From contig MEFD01000012.1 in the NCBI GenBank assembly GCA_001724995.1, positions 186,001 to 250,000 of the forward strand: a stretch of DNA of 64,000 nt. The letters are read 5' to 3'. The position numbers and the translations under genes are program-made. The stretch is from Rubrivivax sp. SCN 71-131 (GTDB taxonomy: Bacteria; Pseudomonadota; Gammaproteobacteria; Burkholderiales; Burkholderiaceae_C). Below the pieces are notes generated by a model. That model searched no databases. It was given only the letters and a program-made list of their open reading frames with translations, and was not told where the DNA came from. This document shows positions 1-8,690 of the stretch, piece after piece; the stretch's first letter is position 1, and each line of letters opens with the position of its first letter.

Positions 1-10
1 TCGTCTCTCG

Positions 11-43
11 GGATGAAGAAGCCCGCCAGGGGAGGCGGCGGGC
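11..43 (-). terminator. Likely rho-independent terminator after grxC
   Basis: On the minus strand a 7-bp GC stem (GCCCGCC, 43 to 37, with GGCGGGC, 27 to 21) encloses a 9-nt loop. A T-rich stretch, TTCTTCAT, follows. It lies 10 bp beyond the grxC stop and would end the rhodanese-grxC transcript. The T run is interrupted, so termination may be partial. Confidence 0.55.
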
Positions 44-53
44 AAGCGCACGA

Positions 54-317
54 TTATGGTGCCGCGCCCAGCAGCGGCAGCAGGCCGCCGGCACGGTCGA
101 GCGCGATCAGATCGTCGCAGCCGCCGACATGCGTGTCGCCGATGAAGATCTGCGGCACCGTGCGCCGCCCGGTGAGCTCGATCATGTGGTCGCGCTGCGC
201 CGCGTCGAGGTCGATGCGGATCTCCTCGATCTGCTCGACGCCGCGCTGGCGCAGCAGCGCCTTGGCGCGCTGGCAGTAGGGGCAGACCTGGGTCGTGTAC
301 ATGCGGACGGCGTTCAT
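54..317 (-). CDS. grxC: Glutaredoxin 3 (GrxC)
   Basis: Small cytoplasmic dithiol glutaredoxin, 87 residues, which reduces protein disulfides and glutathione mixed disulfides using glutathione. The CPYC active site is at residues 12-15 after a short beta strand. The TVPQIF segment holds the cis-proline of the thioredoxin fold, and a GGCDD glutathione-binding turn follows. An upstream in-frame start at 350 exists, but ATG at 317 is preceded by AAGGAA at good spacing and gives the usual family length. It lies downstream of the rhodanese gene on the same strand, an order common in Burkholderiales, where secB often follows; that side is outside the window. Confidence 0.93.
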   Translation of the reverse strand: MNAVRMYTTQVCPYCQRAKALLRQRGVEQIEEIRIDLDAAQRDHMIELTGRRTVPQIFIGDTHVGGCDDLIALDRAGGLLPLLGAAP

Positions 318-389
318 GCCGGGTTCCTTGCGCTGCTCGGGTGACCGCATTTTCGCGGCGACGTCATGCCCTTGCCCGCCGTCGGGCGC

Positions 390-806
390 TCAGGCCGGCC
401 GAGTCGACTTCTCGATCGGCAGGTTCGCGTCACGCCAGGCGCCGTTGCCGCCGGCCACCGCCACCGCGCGCTCGTGGCCGGCCTTGCGCAGCATCGCCGC
501 GGCACGGCCGGCGCGCGCGCCGGAGGCGCACAGCACGATCAGCGGCAGCGCCTTGTTGCTCGGCAGCTCCTTGGCGCCGGGCAGCGCCGACATCGGCACG
601 TTGCGCGCCCCGGCGGCGTGGCCGCCGGCGTACTCGGCAGGCTCGCAGACGTCGATCAGCACGCCCTTCTCGCGGTTGATGAGGCGCACCGCCTCGGACG
701 GCGTCACGCGCGCGACGCCGCCCTTGCCGAGCGCAGGCCAGGCCAGCATGCCGCCGGAGACGAGCGCGAGCAGGATCAGGGGCCAGTTCTCGAGGATGAA
801 GCTCAC
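390..806 (-). CDS. Membrane-anchored rhodanese-domain protein
   Basis: A 138-residue protein with one N-terminal hydrophobic segment (about residues 5-25) followed by a single rhodanese domain. The presumed catalytic cysteine is C93 in the loop VLCASGARA, which matches the active-site loop of single-domain sulfurtransferases. A further cysteine, C54, sits where the family has a structural Asp-x-Arg region. It probably transfers sulfur or senses persulfide at the membrane; the substrate cannot be read from sequence. The start codon is GTG. It precedes grxC, so a role in thiol or sulfur homeostasis is plausible but inferred. Confidence 0.85.
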   Translation of the reverse strand: MSFILENWPLILLALVSGGMLAWPALGKGGVARVTPSEAVRLINREKGVLIDVCEPAEYAGGHAAGARNVPMSALPGAKELPSNKALPLIVLCASGARAGRAAAMLRKAGHERAVAVAGGNGAWRDANLPIEKSTRPA

Positions 807-848
807 GGTGCGGGCGGACCCAGGGGTCGCAGGGCAGGAAAACCGCGA

Positions 849-858
849 ATTATAGAAT
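849..858. promoter_or_regulatory. Candidate -10 elements between rhodanese and gpmA
   Basis: In the 92-bp divergent gap, a perfect TATAAT lies on the minus strand (854 to 849), and TAGAAT/TATAGA lies on the plus strand over the same bases. Neither has a convincing -35 box at 16-18 bp. The AT-rich patch stands out in GC-rich DNA and could serve both directions. Confidence 0.35.
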
Positions 859-898
859 CGCCCGTTCCGTAGACCTCCCGAGCCGGCCCGCGACCGCC

Positions 899-1645
899 AT
901 GCACAAGCTTGTCCTGATCCGCCACGGCGAATCGACCTGGAACCTCGAGAACCGCTTCACCGGCTGGACCGACGTGCCCTTGACGGCAACCGGGGTGCAG
1001 CAGGCGCGCGAGGCCGGCCGGCTGCTCGCGGCCGAGGGCTTCGAGTTCGACCTCGCCTACACCTCGGTGCTCAAGCGCGCGATCTGGACGCTGTGGCACG
1101 GCCTGGACGCGCTGGACCGCACCTGGCTCCCGGTCGTCAACGACTGGCGTCTCAACGAGCGCCACTACGGCGCGCTGCAGGGCCTGAACAAGGCCGAGAC
1201 GGCGCGCCGGTACGGCGAGGAGCAGGTGCTCACCTGGCGCCGCAGCTACGACACGCCGCCGCCCGCGCTGCAGGCCGACGACCCGCGCAGCGAGCACGGC
1301 GACCGCCGCTACGCCGGCCTGTCACGCGCGCAGTTCCCGCTCACCGAATGCCTGAAGGACACCGTCGCGCGCGTGCTGCCCTGCTGGCACGAGCAACTCG
1401 CGCCCGCCATCCGCCGCGGGCAGCGCGTGCTGCTGGTGGCGCACGGCAACAGCATCCGCGCGCTCGTCAAGTACCTCGACGGCATCGGCGACGCCGAGAT
1501 CGTCGGCCTGAACATCCCCAACGGCATCCCGCTCGTCTACGAGCTCGACGACGAACTGCGCCCGCTGCGCCACTACTACCTCGGCGACGCCGAGGCCGCG
1601 GCCCAGGCCGCGGCGGCGGTGGCGGGTCAGGGCAAGGGCGGCTGA
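899..1645 (+). CDS. gpmA: 2,3-bisphosphoglycerate-dependent phosphoglycerate mutase
   Basis: Interconverts 3- and 2-phosphoglycerate in glycolysis and gluconeogenesis in the cytoplasm. The 248-residue protein starts with the LIRHGES motif, so H9 is the phosphorylated histidine. NRFTGW and the ERHYG loop (catalytic Glu) follow, and the second histidine lies in [14 protein letters not shown]. The length and motifs are those of cofactor-dependent PGM. The C-terminal tail is Ala/Gly-rich and poorly conserved. It stands alone on the plus strand and ends 16 bp before the convergent PRPP-synthetase-like gene. Confidence 0.95.
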   Translation: MHKLVLIRHGESTWNLENRFTGWTDVPLTATGVQQAREAGRLLAAEGFEFDLAYTSVLKRAIWTLWHGLDALDRTWLPVVNDWRLNERHYGALQGLNKAETARRYGEEQVLTWRRSYDTPPPALQADDPRSEHGDRRYAGLSRAQFPLTECLKDTVARVLPCWHEQLAPAIRRGQRVLLVAHGNSIRALVKYLDGIGDAEIVGLNIPNGIPLVYELDDELRPLRHYYLGDAEAAAQAAAAVAGQGKGG

Positions 1646-1661
1646 GGCCGCAGCGGCCGGA

Positions 1662-2549
1662 TCAGCCAGCCGCCCATTCCTCCAATGCCCGCGCCAGCAG
1701 CGGCGCGACGCTGACGCAGTTGCTTGCGTGCGGCACGCTGTCGGTGCTCCAGACCCGGCGCACGCCGGCGGCGTGCAGGCGCTCGATGGCGTCGCCGACG
1801 AAGAGGCCGTGCGTGACGGCGACGTCGACGCTGGCCGCGCCGCGCGCGCGCAGCGCCGCAGCCGCGTCGACGAGCGTGCGGCCGGTGCTGGCGACGTCGT
1901 CCAGCAGCACCGCGGCGCGGCCTGCGACGTCGATGCTGGGCAGGCTCACGCGCACTTCGTGGTCGCCCAGGCGCTGCTTGCGTGCGACCAGGTAGGGCAG
2001 ACCGTGCGCGTGCGCCGCCGCGGCGACCCATTGCTCGGCCTCCTCGTCGGGGGCGACGAGCAGCGCATCCTGCACCTTCGCGGCGATCCACTGCCCGAGC
2101 AGCGGTGCCGCGCTCAGCGCCACGCCGCAGCGGCCGGGGACGACTTCGTCCATCGTCGCCACGCGGTGCAGATGCGGGTCCACGGTCACGATGGCGTCGA
2201 AGGCCAGCGCCAGCAGCCGGCCGACGTGCCGCTGGCTGACGACTTCGCCGGGCGAGAACGCGATGTCCTGCCGCATGTAGGCCAGGTAGGGGCTGGCCAG
2301 GGCGAGCTGCGCGGCGCCGAGTTCGCGCGCGCCGGCTGCAGCCAGCCAGAGCTCGGTGAGCTTGTCGTTGGGCTGCTGCAGGCCGCGCAGCAGCGCCACC
2401 CGCGCGGGCAGGCGCGGCGGCAGGCGCAGGCGCGTCTCGCCGTCGGGGAAGCGGTGGCGCGCGACCGGCTGCAGCGGCCAGGCGAGCGCCGCGGCCAGGC
2501 GCTCGGCCAGCGGCCACTCGTCGTCGAAGGCCAGCAGCAGTGCGCTCAA
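1662..2549 (-). CDS. Ribose-phosphate pyrophosphokinase-like protein (archaeal-type)
   Basis: A 295-residue homologue of PRPP synthetase, which makes PRPP from ribose 5-phosphate and ATP. Visible motifs are [16 protein letters not shown], the DPHLHR segment and the PRPP loop [16 protein letters not shown]. The MRQD...PGE pattern resembles the short class III enzymes of archaea more than bacterial PrsA. The likely start is TTG at 2549, inside a TTGA overlap with the stop of the phosphorylase gene. The frame stays open upstream only because it runs antiparallel to coding sequence. A paralogue of the essential prs elsewhere in the genome is expected, so this copy probably works with the adjacent phosphorylase. 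Confidence 0.85.
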   Translation of the reverse strand: MSALLLAFDDEWPLAERLAAALAWPLQPVARHRFPDGETRLRLPPRLPARVALLRGLQQPNDKLTELWLAAAGARELGAAQLALASPYLAYMRQDIAFSPGEVVSQRHVGRLLALAFDAIVTVDPHLHRVATMDEVVPGRCGVALSAAPLLGQWIAAKVQDALLVAPDEEAEQWVAAAAHAHGLPYLVARKQRLGDHEVRVSLPSIDVAGRAAVLLDDVASTGRTLVDAAAALRARGAASVDVAVTHGLFVGDAIERLHAAGVRRVWSTDSVPHASNCVSVAPLLARALEEWAAG

Positions 2550-4111
2550 GACAAGTTCCCGTTGCGGGTGTAGGCCTGCGGCAGTTCGTCGGCACGGCCG
2601 ATGCGGTAGCCGCTGTCCTGCGTCGCCAGGCGGCGCGCGAAACCGAGATCGGCCTCGTGGCGCGCATGCAGGCGGTAGAGCAGATCGCCCGCGCGCACCG
2701 GATCGCCGAGCTTGCGCGCCAGCCACACGCCGGCGTCCTGGACCAGCGGCGCGCCGGCCAGGCGCGCGATGCGTGCCAGGCGCAGGTTGTCGATGCCGAC
2801 GACGACGCCGTCGGCGGGCGCGGTCATCTCGAAGGTCAGCGGTGCCGGCGGCGGGATCGCGCCGCGGCGCCCCTGCGCGTCGATGATGGCGTTCATCTGC
2901 GCCAGCGCGCGACCCGAATCCAGGATGTCGCGCGCGATGCGCCAGCCGTCGCCGCCGCGCACGTCGGGGTCGAACTCGATCACCCGTCCGGCCAGGTGCA
3001 GCGACTTCTGGCGCAGGTCCTGCGGCGCGTCCGGGTGGTTGGCGAGCACCTGCATGACGTCGTGCGCCTCGAGCGCCGGGCCGATGCCGCGGCCGATGGG
3101 CTGGCGGCCATCGGTGATGACCGCGTCCAGCTGCAGCGCCAGGCGCTGCGCGACGTACTCGAAGAGTCGCTTCAGGCGCTGCGCCTCGGCCATGCTGCGC
3201 ACCTTGGCGCTGGGGCCCACCGGGATGTCCAGCACCAGGTGCGTCGAGCCCGCGGCGATCTTCTTGCTCAGGATCGAGGCCACCATCTGCCCCGGCGAGT
3301 CGATGGCCAGCGGCCGCTCGACCGAGATCAGGATGTCGTCGGCCGGCGAGAGATCGGCCGTGCCGCCCCACGCGAGGCAGCCGCGCGTCTGGCGCACGAT
3401 CTGCTGCAGGCGCTCCAGCGGCAGCTCGACCTCGGCCAGCACCTCCATCGTGTCGGCCGTGCCCGCCGGCGAGGTGATGGCGCGCGAGCTCGTCTTCGGG
3501 CACAGCATGCCGTGGGCGGTGACGATGGGCACCACCAGCATCGAGGTGCGGTTGCCCGGGATGCCGCCGATGCAGTGCTTGTCGACGATGGGGCCGCCGA
3601 GCACGTCGTGCCGCCAGTCGATGCGCCGGCCCACGGCGATCATCGCCTCGGTGAGGTGCAGCACCTCGTCGCGGTCCAGCTCCGACTGGTGCGTGGCGAC
3701 GACGAAGGCCGCCAGTTCGATCTTGGAGTAACGCGCCGCGGCGATGTCGCGCATCATTTCGATGAGGTTCTCGCGCGAGAGCCGCTCGCCCGCGATCTTG
3801 CGGTGCAGCGCGGCGATCGAGGCCGGCGGCTCCGCGTGCTCGATGAAGGCCTCGTGCCCGGCCTCCACCGCCAGGCGGTCGAAGGCCTCCTCGCTCAGGC
3901 CCAGCTCGAGCGGGCCGACGATGCAGTCGTCGTCGACGACGTTGAGCACGGCGGCGATCGAGCGGCCGTTGGCACGCACCGTCACCTTGGCCAGCGCCTG
4001 GAAGCCCGCGGCGCGCACGACGGGGCAGCTGCGGTGCAGGAAGGCGACGTTCTCGCGCCAGGTGTCGATGCCGACGCGGCGGATGCGCAGGGCGGAGAGG
4101 GAGGGCGTCAT
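2546..4111 (-). CDS. AMP phosphorylase/thymidine phosphorylase-like protein
   Basis: A 521-residue nucleoside phosphorylase-II family protein of the long type. It has an N-terminal extension of about 90 residues before the phosphorylase core, as in archaeal AMP phosphorylase and the proteobacterial 'putative thymidine phosphorylase' family. The signature [17 protein letters not shown] is present, and the loop [14 protein letters not shown] resembles AMP phosphorylases. True thymidine phosphorylase (about 440 residues) lacks the extension. The substrate may therefore be a nucleotide, with ribose 1,5-bisphosphate as product, rather than thymidine; this is inferred. ATGA overlaps join it to the acyltransferase upstream, and a TTGA overlap joins it to the PRPP-synthetase-like gene downstream. 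Confidence 0.85.
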   Translation of the reverse strand: MTPSLSALRIRRVGIDTWRENVAFLHRSCPVVRAAGFQALAKVTVRANGRSIAAVLNVVDDDCIVGPLELGLSEEAFDRLAVEAGHEAFIEHAEPPASIAALHRKIAGERLSRENLIEMMRDIAAARYSKIELAAFVVATHQSELDRDEVLHLTEAMIAVGRRIDWRHDVLGGPIVDKHCIGGIPGNRTSMLVVPIVTAHGMLCPKTSSRAITSPAGTADTMEVLAEVELPLERLQQIVRQTRGCLAWGGTADLSPADDILISVERPLAIDSPGQMVASILSKKIAAGSTHLVLDIPVGPSAKVRSMAEAQRLKRLFEYVAQRLALQLDAVITDGRQPIGRGIGPALEAHDVMQVLANHPDAPQDLRQKSLHLAGRVIEFDPDVRGGDGWRIARDILDSGRALAQMNAIIDAQGRRGAIPPPAPLTFEMTAPADGVVVGIDNLRLARIARLAGAPLVQDAGVWLARKLGDPVRAGDLLYRLHARHEADLGFARRLATQDSGYRIGRADELPQAYTRNGNLS

Positions 4112-4866
4112 GCAGCGGGGTGTCGGCGATCGAGCGCGGCCTGCGCCGCCTCGATGTCTTGCCTGAGCTTAGCGGACAAGTGTCTGCGCTCGGCGTGCAG
4201 TGTGGCACGCGGGGCGAGCACGCACAGGTGCACGGTCAGATCCTCGGCCAGCGCCAGGCGCCAAAGGCTTTGCGCGAGCGTCGTGGCGCCGATCCACGGC
4301 GCGCTCGCGCTCACCGCCTGGTGGCGATCGGCGTAGCGCAGCGCCAGCGGCTGCAGCGGCGCGCCCACCGCGATCGCCGCCTGCAGCGGGTTGGCATGAA
4401 AGGGCAGCAGCTCGTGGCCCGGACCGGTCGTGCCCTCCGGGAACGCCGCCACCGTGTCTCCGGCGCGCAAGGCATCGGCGCATTGGTGCACGACGCGCAG
4501 GGCGTCGCGCTTGTGCGCGCGCTCGATGTAGAGCGTGTCGGCGGCGTCGGCGAGGCGGTGCACGAGCGGCCAGCGCCGCACTTCGGCCTTGGCGACGAAG
4601 CGCGCCTCGGGGCACAGCGCATGCACGACCATCACGTCCAGCCACGAAATGTGGTTGGCCACCAGCATCTTCGCCCCCGGGCGCAGCGCACCGTGCACCA
4701 CCAGCCGCAGGCCGAGCCGGCGCAGCATGCGCCGTGACCACTCGCGCACGCGCTCGCGACGCTCGTCGCGGCCCAGGTGCGGGAACAGCAGCAGCACGAC
4801 GAGAAGACCCTGCAGCGCGTGCAGCAGCGCGCACAGCAGCCGCCAGGCGCCGCGCAGCCGGCGCAT
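4108..4866 (-). CDS. 1-acyl-sn-glycerol-3-phosphate acyltransferase family protein
   Basis: A PlsC-family acyltransferase of 252 residues. One N-terminal hydrophobic helix ([19 protein letters not shown]) is followed by the HX4D motif in NHISWLD and the FPEGTTG substrate motif. It probably acylates lysophosphatidic acid or another lysolipid at the inner membrane. ATG at 4866 overlaps the stop of the pyrC'-like gene by one base (TGATG). Longer upstream starts lie inside pyrC' and give non-homologous sequence. Its position within a pyrimidine operon is odd functionally, although similar arrangements occur in related genomes as I recall. Confidence 0.88.
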   Translation of the reverse strand: MRRLRGAWRLLCALLHALQGLLVVLLLFPHLGRDERRERVREWSRRMLRRLGLRLVVHGALRPGAKMLVANHISWLDVMVVHALCPEARFVAKAEVRRWPLVHRLADAADTLYIERAHKRDALRVVHQCADALRAGDTVAAFPEGTTGPGHELLPFHANPLQAAIAVGAPLQPLALRYADRHQAVSASAPWIGATTLAQSLWRLALAEDLTVHLCVLAPRATLHAERRHLSAKLRQDIEAAQAALDRRHPAA

Positions 4867-6173
4867 CAGCGGCGGTCGAAGGCGATCGTGCCGGCCACCA
4901 GCGTCGTGACGACGCGCCCCCGCAGCGCGGTGCCGCTGCTCGCGTGGGCGAAGGGCGTGCGCTTGCCCTGGCTGCACAGCGTCGCGGGCGTCACCTGCCA
5001 CTGGGCCTGGTCATCGAAGAGGCAGATGTCGGCGACACCGCCCTCGACCAGGCGCCCCGCGCTGGACGACAGCGAGCCCAGCGCGTCGCCGAGCACGCGC
5101 ACCGGCGCGCAGCTCACCGGCGCCAACGTGCGCACCAGCGGCAGTCCGAGCTCGCTGCCCCAGCGCAGCGCCAGCGCCAGCAGCAGCTCGATGCCGCTGG
5201 CGCCGGGCTCGGCCTCGCCGAAGGGCAGAACCTTCATGTCCACCGCCACGGGGTTGTGGTCCGAGACGAGCGCGTCCAGCGTGCCGTCGGCCAGCGCCGC
5301 GCGCAGCGCGTCGCGGTCGGGAGCCTGGCGCAGCGGCGGCGCCAGGCGCAGGTCGGCGTCGAAGTAGCCGATGTCCTCGTCGCTGAGATGCAGCGAGTTG
5401 ATGCTCGCGTCGGCCGTCACCGGCAGGCCCTCGGCCTTGGCGGCGCGCAGCAGGGCGATGCCGGCGGCGCTCGAGAGCCGGCACAGGTGCACGCGCGCGC
5501 CGGTGGCGCGCACGAGCTCGAACAGGGTGTGCAGGGCGATCGTCTCCGCGGCCACCGGAACGCCGGAGAGCCCCAGGCGCGTGGCCACTGCCCCGCTGGC
5601 GGCAATGCCCCTGCCGAGCCAGGCGTCCTGCGGGCGCAGCCAGACCGAGAGGCCGTGCGTGGCCGCGTACTGCAGCGCGCGCAGCAGCACCTGGGTGTCG
5701 ACGATCGGCACTTCGACTTGCGAGAAGCCGACGCAGCCCGCCTCGGTGAGCTCGACCATCTCCGTCAGCGCCTGGCCCTGCAGGCCGCGCGTCAGCGCAC
5801 CCAGCGGAAACACGCGGCAGCGCGAGAGCTTGCGGGCGCGGAACTTGAGCATCTCGACGAGGCCGGGCTCGTCGAGCACCGGGTCGGTGTCGGGCAGGCA
5901 GACGAGGCTGGTGACGCCGCCGGCTGCCGCCGCCAGCAGCTCGCTCTCGAGCATGCCCTCGTGCTCCTGCCCGGGCTCGCGCAGCCGCGCCGCGAGGTCC
6001 ACCAGGCCCGGCGCCACGATCAGCCCCTGCGCGTCGATGCGACGCTCGGCCTCCAGCTCCGCGGCCTTGGCGCCGATGGCGACGATGCGGCCCCCGGCGA
6101 TGGCGACGTCGGCGATCTCGTCACGACCCGAAGCGGGGTCGACGACGCGTCCGCCGTGGATCGTGATCCTCAT
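4866..6173 (-). CDS. pyrX: Inactive dihydroorotase-like subunit (PyrC'/PyrX)
   Basis: A 435-residue amidohydrolase-fold protein of the dihydroorotase family. The metal-binding HxH that follows the first beta strand is missing: the segment [14 protein letters not shown] has A61 and R63 where active enzymes have histidines. A TDH-type motif survives only as VSDHNPV. In Pseudomonas such PyrC' proteins do not catalyse but form the aspartate transcarbamoylase holoenzyme with PyrB. The 4-bp ATGA overlap with pyrB here fits that role. A functional dihydroorotase must be encoded elsewhere. Annotating it as active dihydroorotase would be a mistake. Confidence 0.9.
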   Translation of the reverse strand: MRITIHGGRVVDPASGRDEIADVAIAGGRIVAIGAKAAELEAERRIDAQGLIVAPGLVDLAARLREPGQEHEGMLESELLAAAAGGVTSLVCLPDTDPVLDEPGLVEMLKFRARKLSRCRVFPLGALTRGLQGQALTEMVELTEAGCVGFSQVEVPIVDTQVLLRALQYAATHGLSVWLRPQDAWLGRGIAASGAVATRLGLSGVPVAAETIALHTLFELVRATGARVHLCRLSSAAGIALLRAAKAEGLPVTADASINSLHLSDEDIGYFDADLRLAPPLRQAPDRDALRAALADGTLDALVSDHNPVAVDMKVLPFGEAEPGASGIELLLALALRWGSELGLPLVRTLAPVSCAPVRVLGDALGSLSSSAGRLVEGGVADICLFDDQAQWQVTPATLCSQGKRTPFAHASSGTALRGRVVTTLVAGTIAFDRR

Positions 6174-7132
6174 GCCGCGTTCCCCGCGATGATCGACATC
6201 ACCGCCATGCGCACCGCGATGCCGAAGCCCACCTGCGGCAGGATCACGCTTTGCGTGCCGTCGGCCACGGCGGAATCGATCTCGACGCCGCGGTTGATCG
6301 GCCCCGGATGCATGACGATGGCGTCGGGCCGCGCCAGGGCGAGCTTCTCGGGCGTCAGGCCGTAGGTCTTGTAGTACTCGCTGGCGCTGGGCAGCAGGGC
6401 GCCGCTCATGCGCTCGTTCTGCAGCCGCAGCATGATGACGACGTCGGCGTCGCGGATGCCCTCGGCCATGTCGTGGCAGACGCGCACGCCCATCTGCGCC
6501 AGGTCGCCGGGGACGAGCGTCTTCGGGCCGACGGCGCGGATGTCGGGCACGCCGAGGATGGCCAGGGCGTGGATGTCGCTGCGCGCCACGCGCGAGTGCA
6601 CGATGTCGCCGACGACGGCCACGCGCAACTGCGTGAAGTCGCGCTTGTAGTGGCGGATGGTGTACATGTCGAGCAGGCCCTGCGTCGGGTGCGCATGGCG
6701 CCCGTCACCGGCGTTGACGACGTGCACGTGCGGCGCGCAGTGCTGCGCGATCAGGTGTGGCGCACCGCTCTCGCCGTGGCGCACGACGAACATGTCGGCG
6801 TGCATCGCCGACAGATTGGCGATGGTGTCGAGCAGGCTCTCGCCCTTGGCCGTGCTGCTGCGCGCGATGTCGAGGTTGAAAACGTCGGCGGACAGGCGCT
6901 TGGCGGCGATCTCGAAGGTCGTTCGCGTGCGCGTGCTGTTCTCGAAGAAGAGGTTGAAGACGCTCTTGCCGCGCAGCAGCGGCACCTTCTTCACCTCGCG
7001 CTCGCTGACGCTCAGGAAGGTGCCGGCGGTGTCCAGGATCTGCCCCAGCAGCTCGCGCGGCAGGCCCTCGACCGAGAGCAGATGGATGAGCTCGCCATGC
7101 AGGTTGAGCTGCGGGTTGCGGCGCGCGACCAT
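6170..7132 (-). CDS. pyrB: Aspartate carbamoyltransferase catalytic chain
   Basis: Catalyses carbamoyl phosphate plus aspartate to N-carbamoylaspartate, the committed step of pyrimidine synthesis. The 320-residue chain shows the carbamoyl-phosphate loop [12 protein letters not shown], the H-P-T-Q motif in [10 protein letters not shown], the aspartate-binding LRLQNERM and the C-terminal [11 protein letters not shown]. It lies between pyrR (TGATG, 1-bp overlap) and pyrX (ATGA). It probably assembles as a class A dodecamer with the inactive PyrX chains, as shown in pseudomonads. No pyrI regulatory chain is present. Confidence 0.96.
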   Translation of the reverse strand: MVARRNPQLNLHGELIHLLSVEGLPRELLGQILDTAGTFLSVSEREVKKVPLLRGKSVFNLFFENSTRTRTTFEIAAKRLSADVFNLDIARSSTAKGESLLDTIANLSAMHADMFVVRHGESGAPHLIAQHCAPHVHVVNAGDGRHAHPTQGLLDMYTIRHYKRDFTQLRVAVVGDIVHSRVARSDIHALAILGVPDIRAVGPKTLVPGDLAQMGVRVCHDMAEGIRDADVVIMLRLQNERMSGALLPSASEYYKTYGLTPEKLALARPDAIVMHPGPINRGVEIDSAVADGTQSVILPQVGFGIAVRMAVMSIIAGNAA

Positions 7133-7641
7133 CAGCGGCGCTCCTGCACGCGCGCCTGCACGCTGAAGCTGAAGCGCCCGTCCTCGCCACGCGCCAGCTG
7201 CAGCGACTGCGTCGCCGGCAGCGCGATGCGCGCCGCGGCATAGCCGGCCTCGATGGGCAGTTCGCGCCCGCCGCGGTCCACGAGCACGGCCAGGCGCACG
7301 CTCGCCGGGCGACCGAAGTCGTAGAGCTCGTTGATGACGGCGCGGATCGTGCGCCCGGTGTAGAGCACGTCGTCGATGAGCACGATGGGCCGGCCCCCGA
7401 TCTCGAAGGGCAGCTGGGTCGCCGCCGCGGCGGCGAGGCCGCGCGAGCCGAAGTCGTCGCGATGCAGCGCGCTCGAGATGACGCCGGGACGCCCGGCCAG
7501 CGCGAGGTCCGCGTGCAGGCGCTCGGCCAGCCAGGCGCCGCCCGACCAGATGCCCACCAGCGCCGCGCCGGGCTGCATCAGGCCGCGCACGCCGACGAGC
7601 AGTTCCGCGTAGAGGGCCTCGGCGTCGAGCTGCAGCACCAT
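7132..7641 (-). CDS. pyrR: PyrR bifunctional regulator / uracil phosphoribosyltransferase
   Basis: A type I phosphoribosyltransferase of 169 residues. The PRPP loop [15 protein letters not shown] is complete, and the flexible-loop region SALHRDDF precedes it. In Gram-positives PyrR binds pyr mRNA. In Pseudomonas and relatives the gene precedes pyrB and its regulatory role is less clear. ATG at 7641 overlaps the yqgF stop by one base. No attenuator can be seen in the 1-bp junction with pyrB, so RNA-based attenuation at this point is unlikely. Confidence 0.92.
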   Translation of the reverse strand: MVLQLDAEALYAELLVGVRGLMQPGAALVGIWSGGAWLAERLHADLALAGRPGVISSALHRDDFGSRGLAAAAATQLPFEIGGRPIVLIDDVLYTGRTIRAVINELYDFGRPASVRLAVLVDRGGRELPIEAGYAAARIALPATQSLQLARGEDGRFSFSVQARVQERR

Positions 7642-8066
7642 CACGCCTGCCCTTGGAGCTCGAGCCCGCGCAGGTGCTGCTCGAGGATCAGTGCCGCGGC
7701 CGCGGCGTCGGCGTCGCGCGCGCCCGCGGCCAGCGCTTCGGTGGTGGTGTAGCGCTCGTCGACCTCGTGCACCGGCAGCCCGAAGCGCCCGTGCAGCCGG
7801 CGCGCGAAGCGGCGTGCGCGGCGCGTGTTGTCGTGCTCGGCGCCGTCCGGGTGGAAGGGCACGCCGACGAGCAGCGCATCGGGCTGCCACTGCCCGATCA
7901 GCTCGCCGATGGCAGCGAAGCGCGCCTCGCCCTCGGCGGCGATGGTGCGCAGCGCGCGCGCCTGCGCCAGCAGTGTGTTGCCGCTGGCCACGCCGACGCG
8001 GCGGGTGCCGAAGTCGAAGGCCAGGAAGGAACGCGGGCGCGAGGCGGGCGGCGCCGGCTCAGGCAT
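7641..8066 (-). CDS. yqgF: Putative pre-16S rRNA nuclease / Holliday junction resolvase-like YqgF
   Basis: A small RNase H-fold protein, 141 residues. The first acidic strand is [14 protein letters not shown], the conserved VGVPFHPDG segment follows, then VDERYTT, and an Asp-rich [11 protein letters not shown] helix closes the active site. In E. coli YqgF processes the 5' end of 16S rRNA; RuvC-like resolvase activity has been proposed on the basis of fold. The start at 8066 lies 8 bp inside the end of algH, which is typical of the algH-yqgF pair. Further upstream ATGs fall within algH. Confidence 0.92.
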   Translation of the reverse strand: MPEPAPPASRPRSFLAFDFGTRRVGVASGNTLLAQARALRTIAAEGEARFAAIGELIGQWQPDALLVGVPFHPDGAEHDNTRRARRFARRLHGRFGLPVHEVDERYTTTEALAAGARDADAAAAALILEQHLRGLELQGQA

Positions 8067-8640
8067 GCCCGACCTCATTGGAGAGCATGCGCGGGTCGAA
8101 ACCGAGCAGCGACACCGCGCGCTCGTAGCGCTGCACGATCGGCGTGTCGAAGATGATCGTCGGGTCGGCATCCACGGTCAGCCAGCCGTTGCGCCCGATC
8201 TCCTCCTCGAGCTGCCCCGCCGACCAGCCGCTGCAGCCCAGCGTCACCAGCACGCGGCGCGGCCCGGCCCCTCCGGCCATGGCCTCGAGCACGTCCTTGC
8301 TGGTCGTCATTTCCAGGCCGCCGGGCACCGACATGGTCGAGGTGTAGGGGCTCTCGCCCTCGCCCTGCCTTTCGTGCAGCACGAAGCCGCGCTCGGTCTG
8401 CACCGGCCCGCCGTAGAACACCGGCTGCTCCGCCAGCTCCGCCCGCCCAAGCGGCAGTTCGACTTTCTCGAACAGGTTCTTGAGCTTGATGTCGATCGGC
8501 TTGTTGATCACCAGGCCAAGCGCCCCGCGCTCGCTGTGCTCGCACAGGTAGACCACCGAACCGGCGAAGTTGTCGTCCGCCATGCCGGGCATGGCGATCA
8601 GGAACTGGTTCGTGAGGTCGATGCGGTTGGCGCTGGCCAT
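8059..8640 (-). CDS. algH: YqgE/AlgH family protein (UPF0301)
   Basis: A conserved 193-residue cytoplasmic protein. It was first named for an effect on alginate production in Pseudomonas, and its biochemical role is unsettled. Family features include LTNQFLIAMPGM at the N terminus, ALGLVINKP, the YGGPVQTERGFVLH segment and LGCSGWSAGQLEEEI. It is the first gene of the overlapping series that runs to the PRPP-synthetase-like gene. Only 50 bp separate it from the GGDEF gene upstream on the same strand, so it could be read from there or from a promoter in that gap. Confidence 0.93.
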   Translation of the reverse strand: MASANRIDLTNQFLIAMPGMADDNFAGSVVYLCEHSERGALGLVINKPIDIKLKNLFEKVELPLGRAELAEQPVFYGGPVQTERGFVLHERQGEGESPYTSTMSVPGGLEMTTSKDVLEAMAGGAGPRRVLVTLGCSGWSAGQLEEEIGRNGWLTVDADPTIIFDTPIVQRYERAVSLLGFDPRMLSNEVGHA

Positions 8641-8641
8641 A

Positions 8642-8660
8642 CGCGGATTTTAGTTCCGCG
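8642..8660. repeat. Inverted repeat next to the algH start codon
   Basis: CGCGGA (8642-8647) and TCCGCG (8655-8660) are perfect arms around a 7-nt AT-rich centre that contains TAAAAT on the minus strand. It ends one base before the algH ATG. It could be a small operator, a hairpin near the ribosome site or chance; there is no poly-T for termination. Confidence 0.3.
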
Positions 8661-8690
8661 CGGCCCAACCCCGCTCGCCGCCGCGCGGAA

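Noticed and set aside
4866..6173. Active dihydroorotase
   Set aside because: The HxH zinc ligands are replaced by A61 and R63, so catalytic annotation is not justified.
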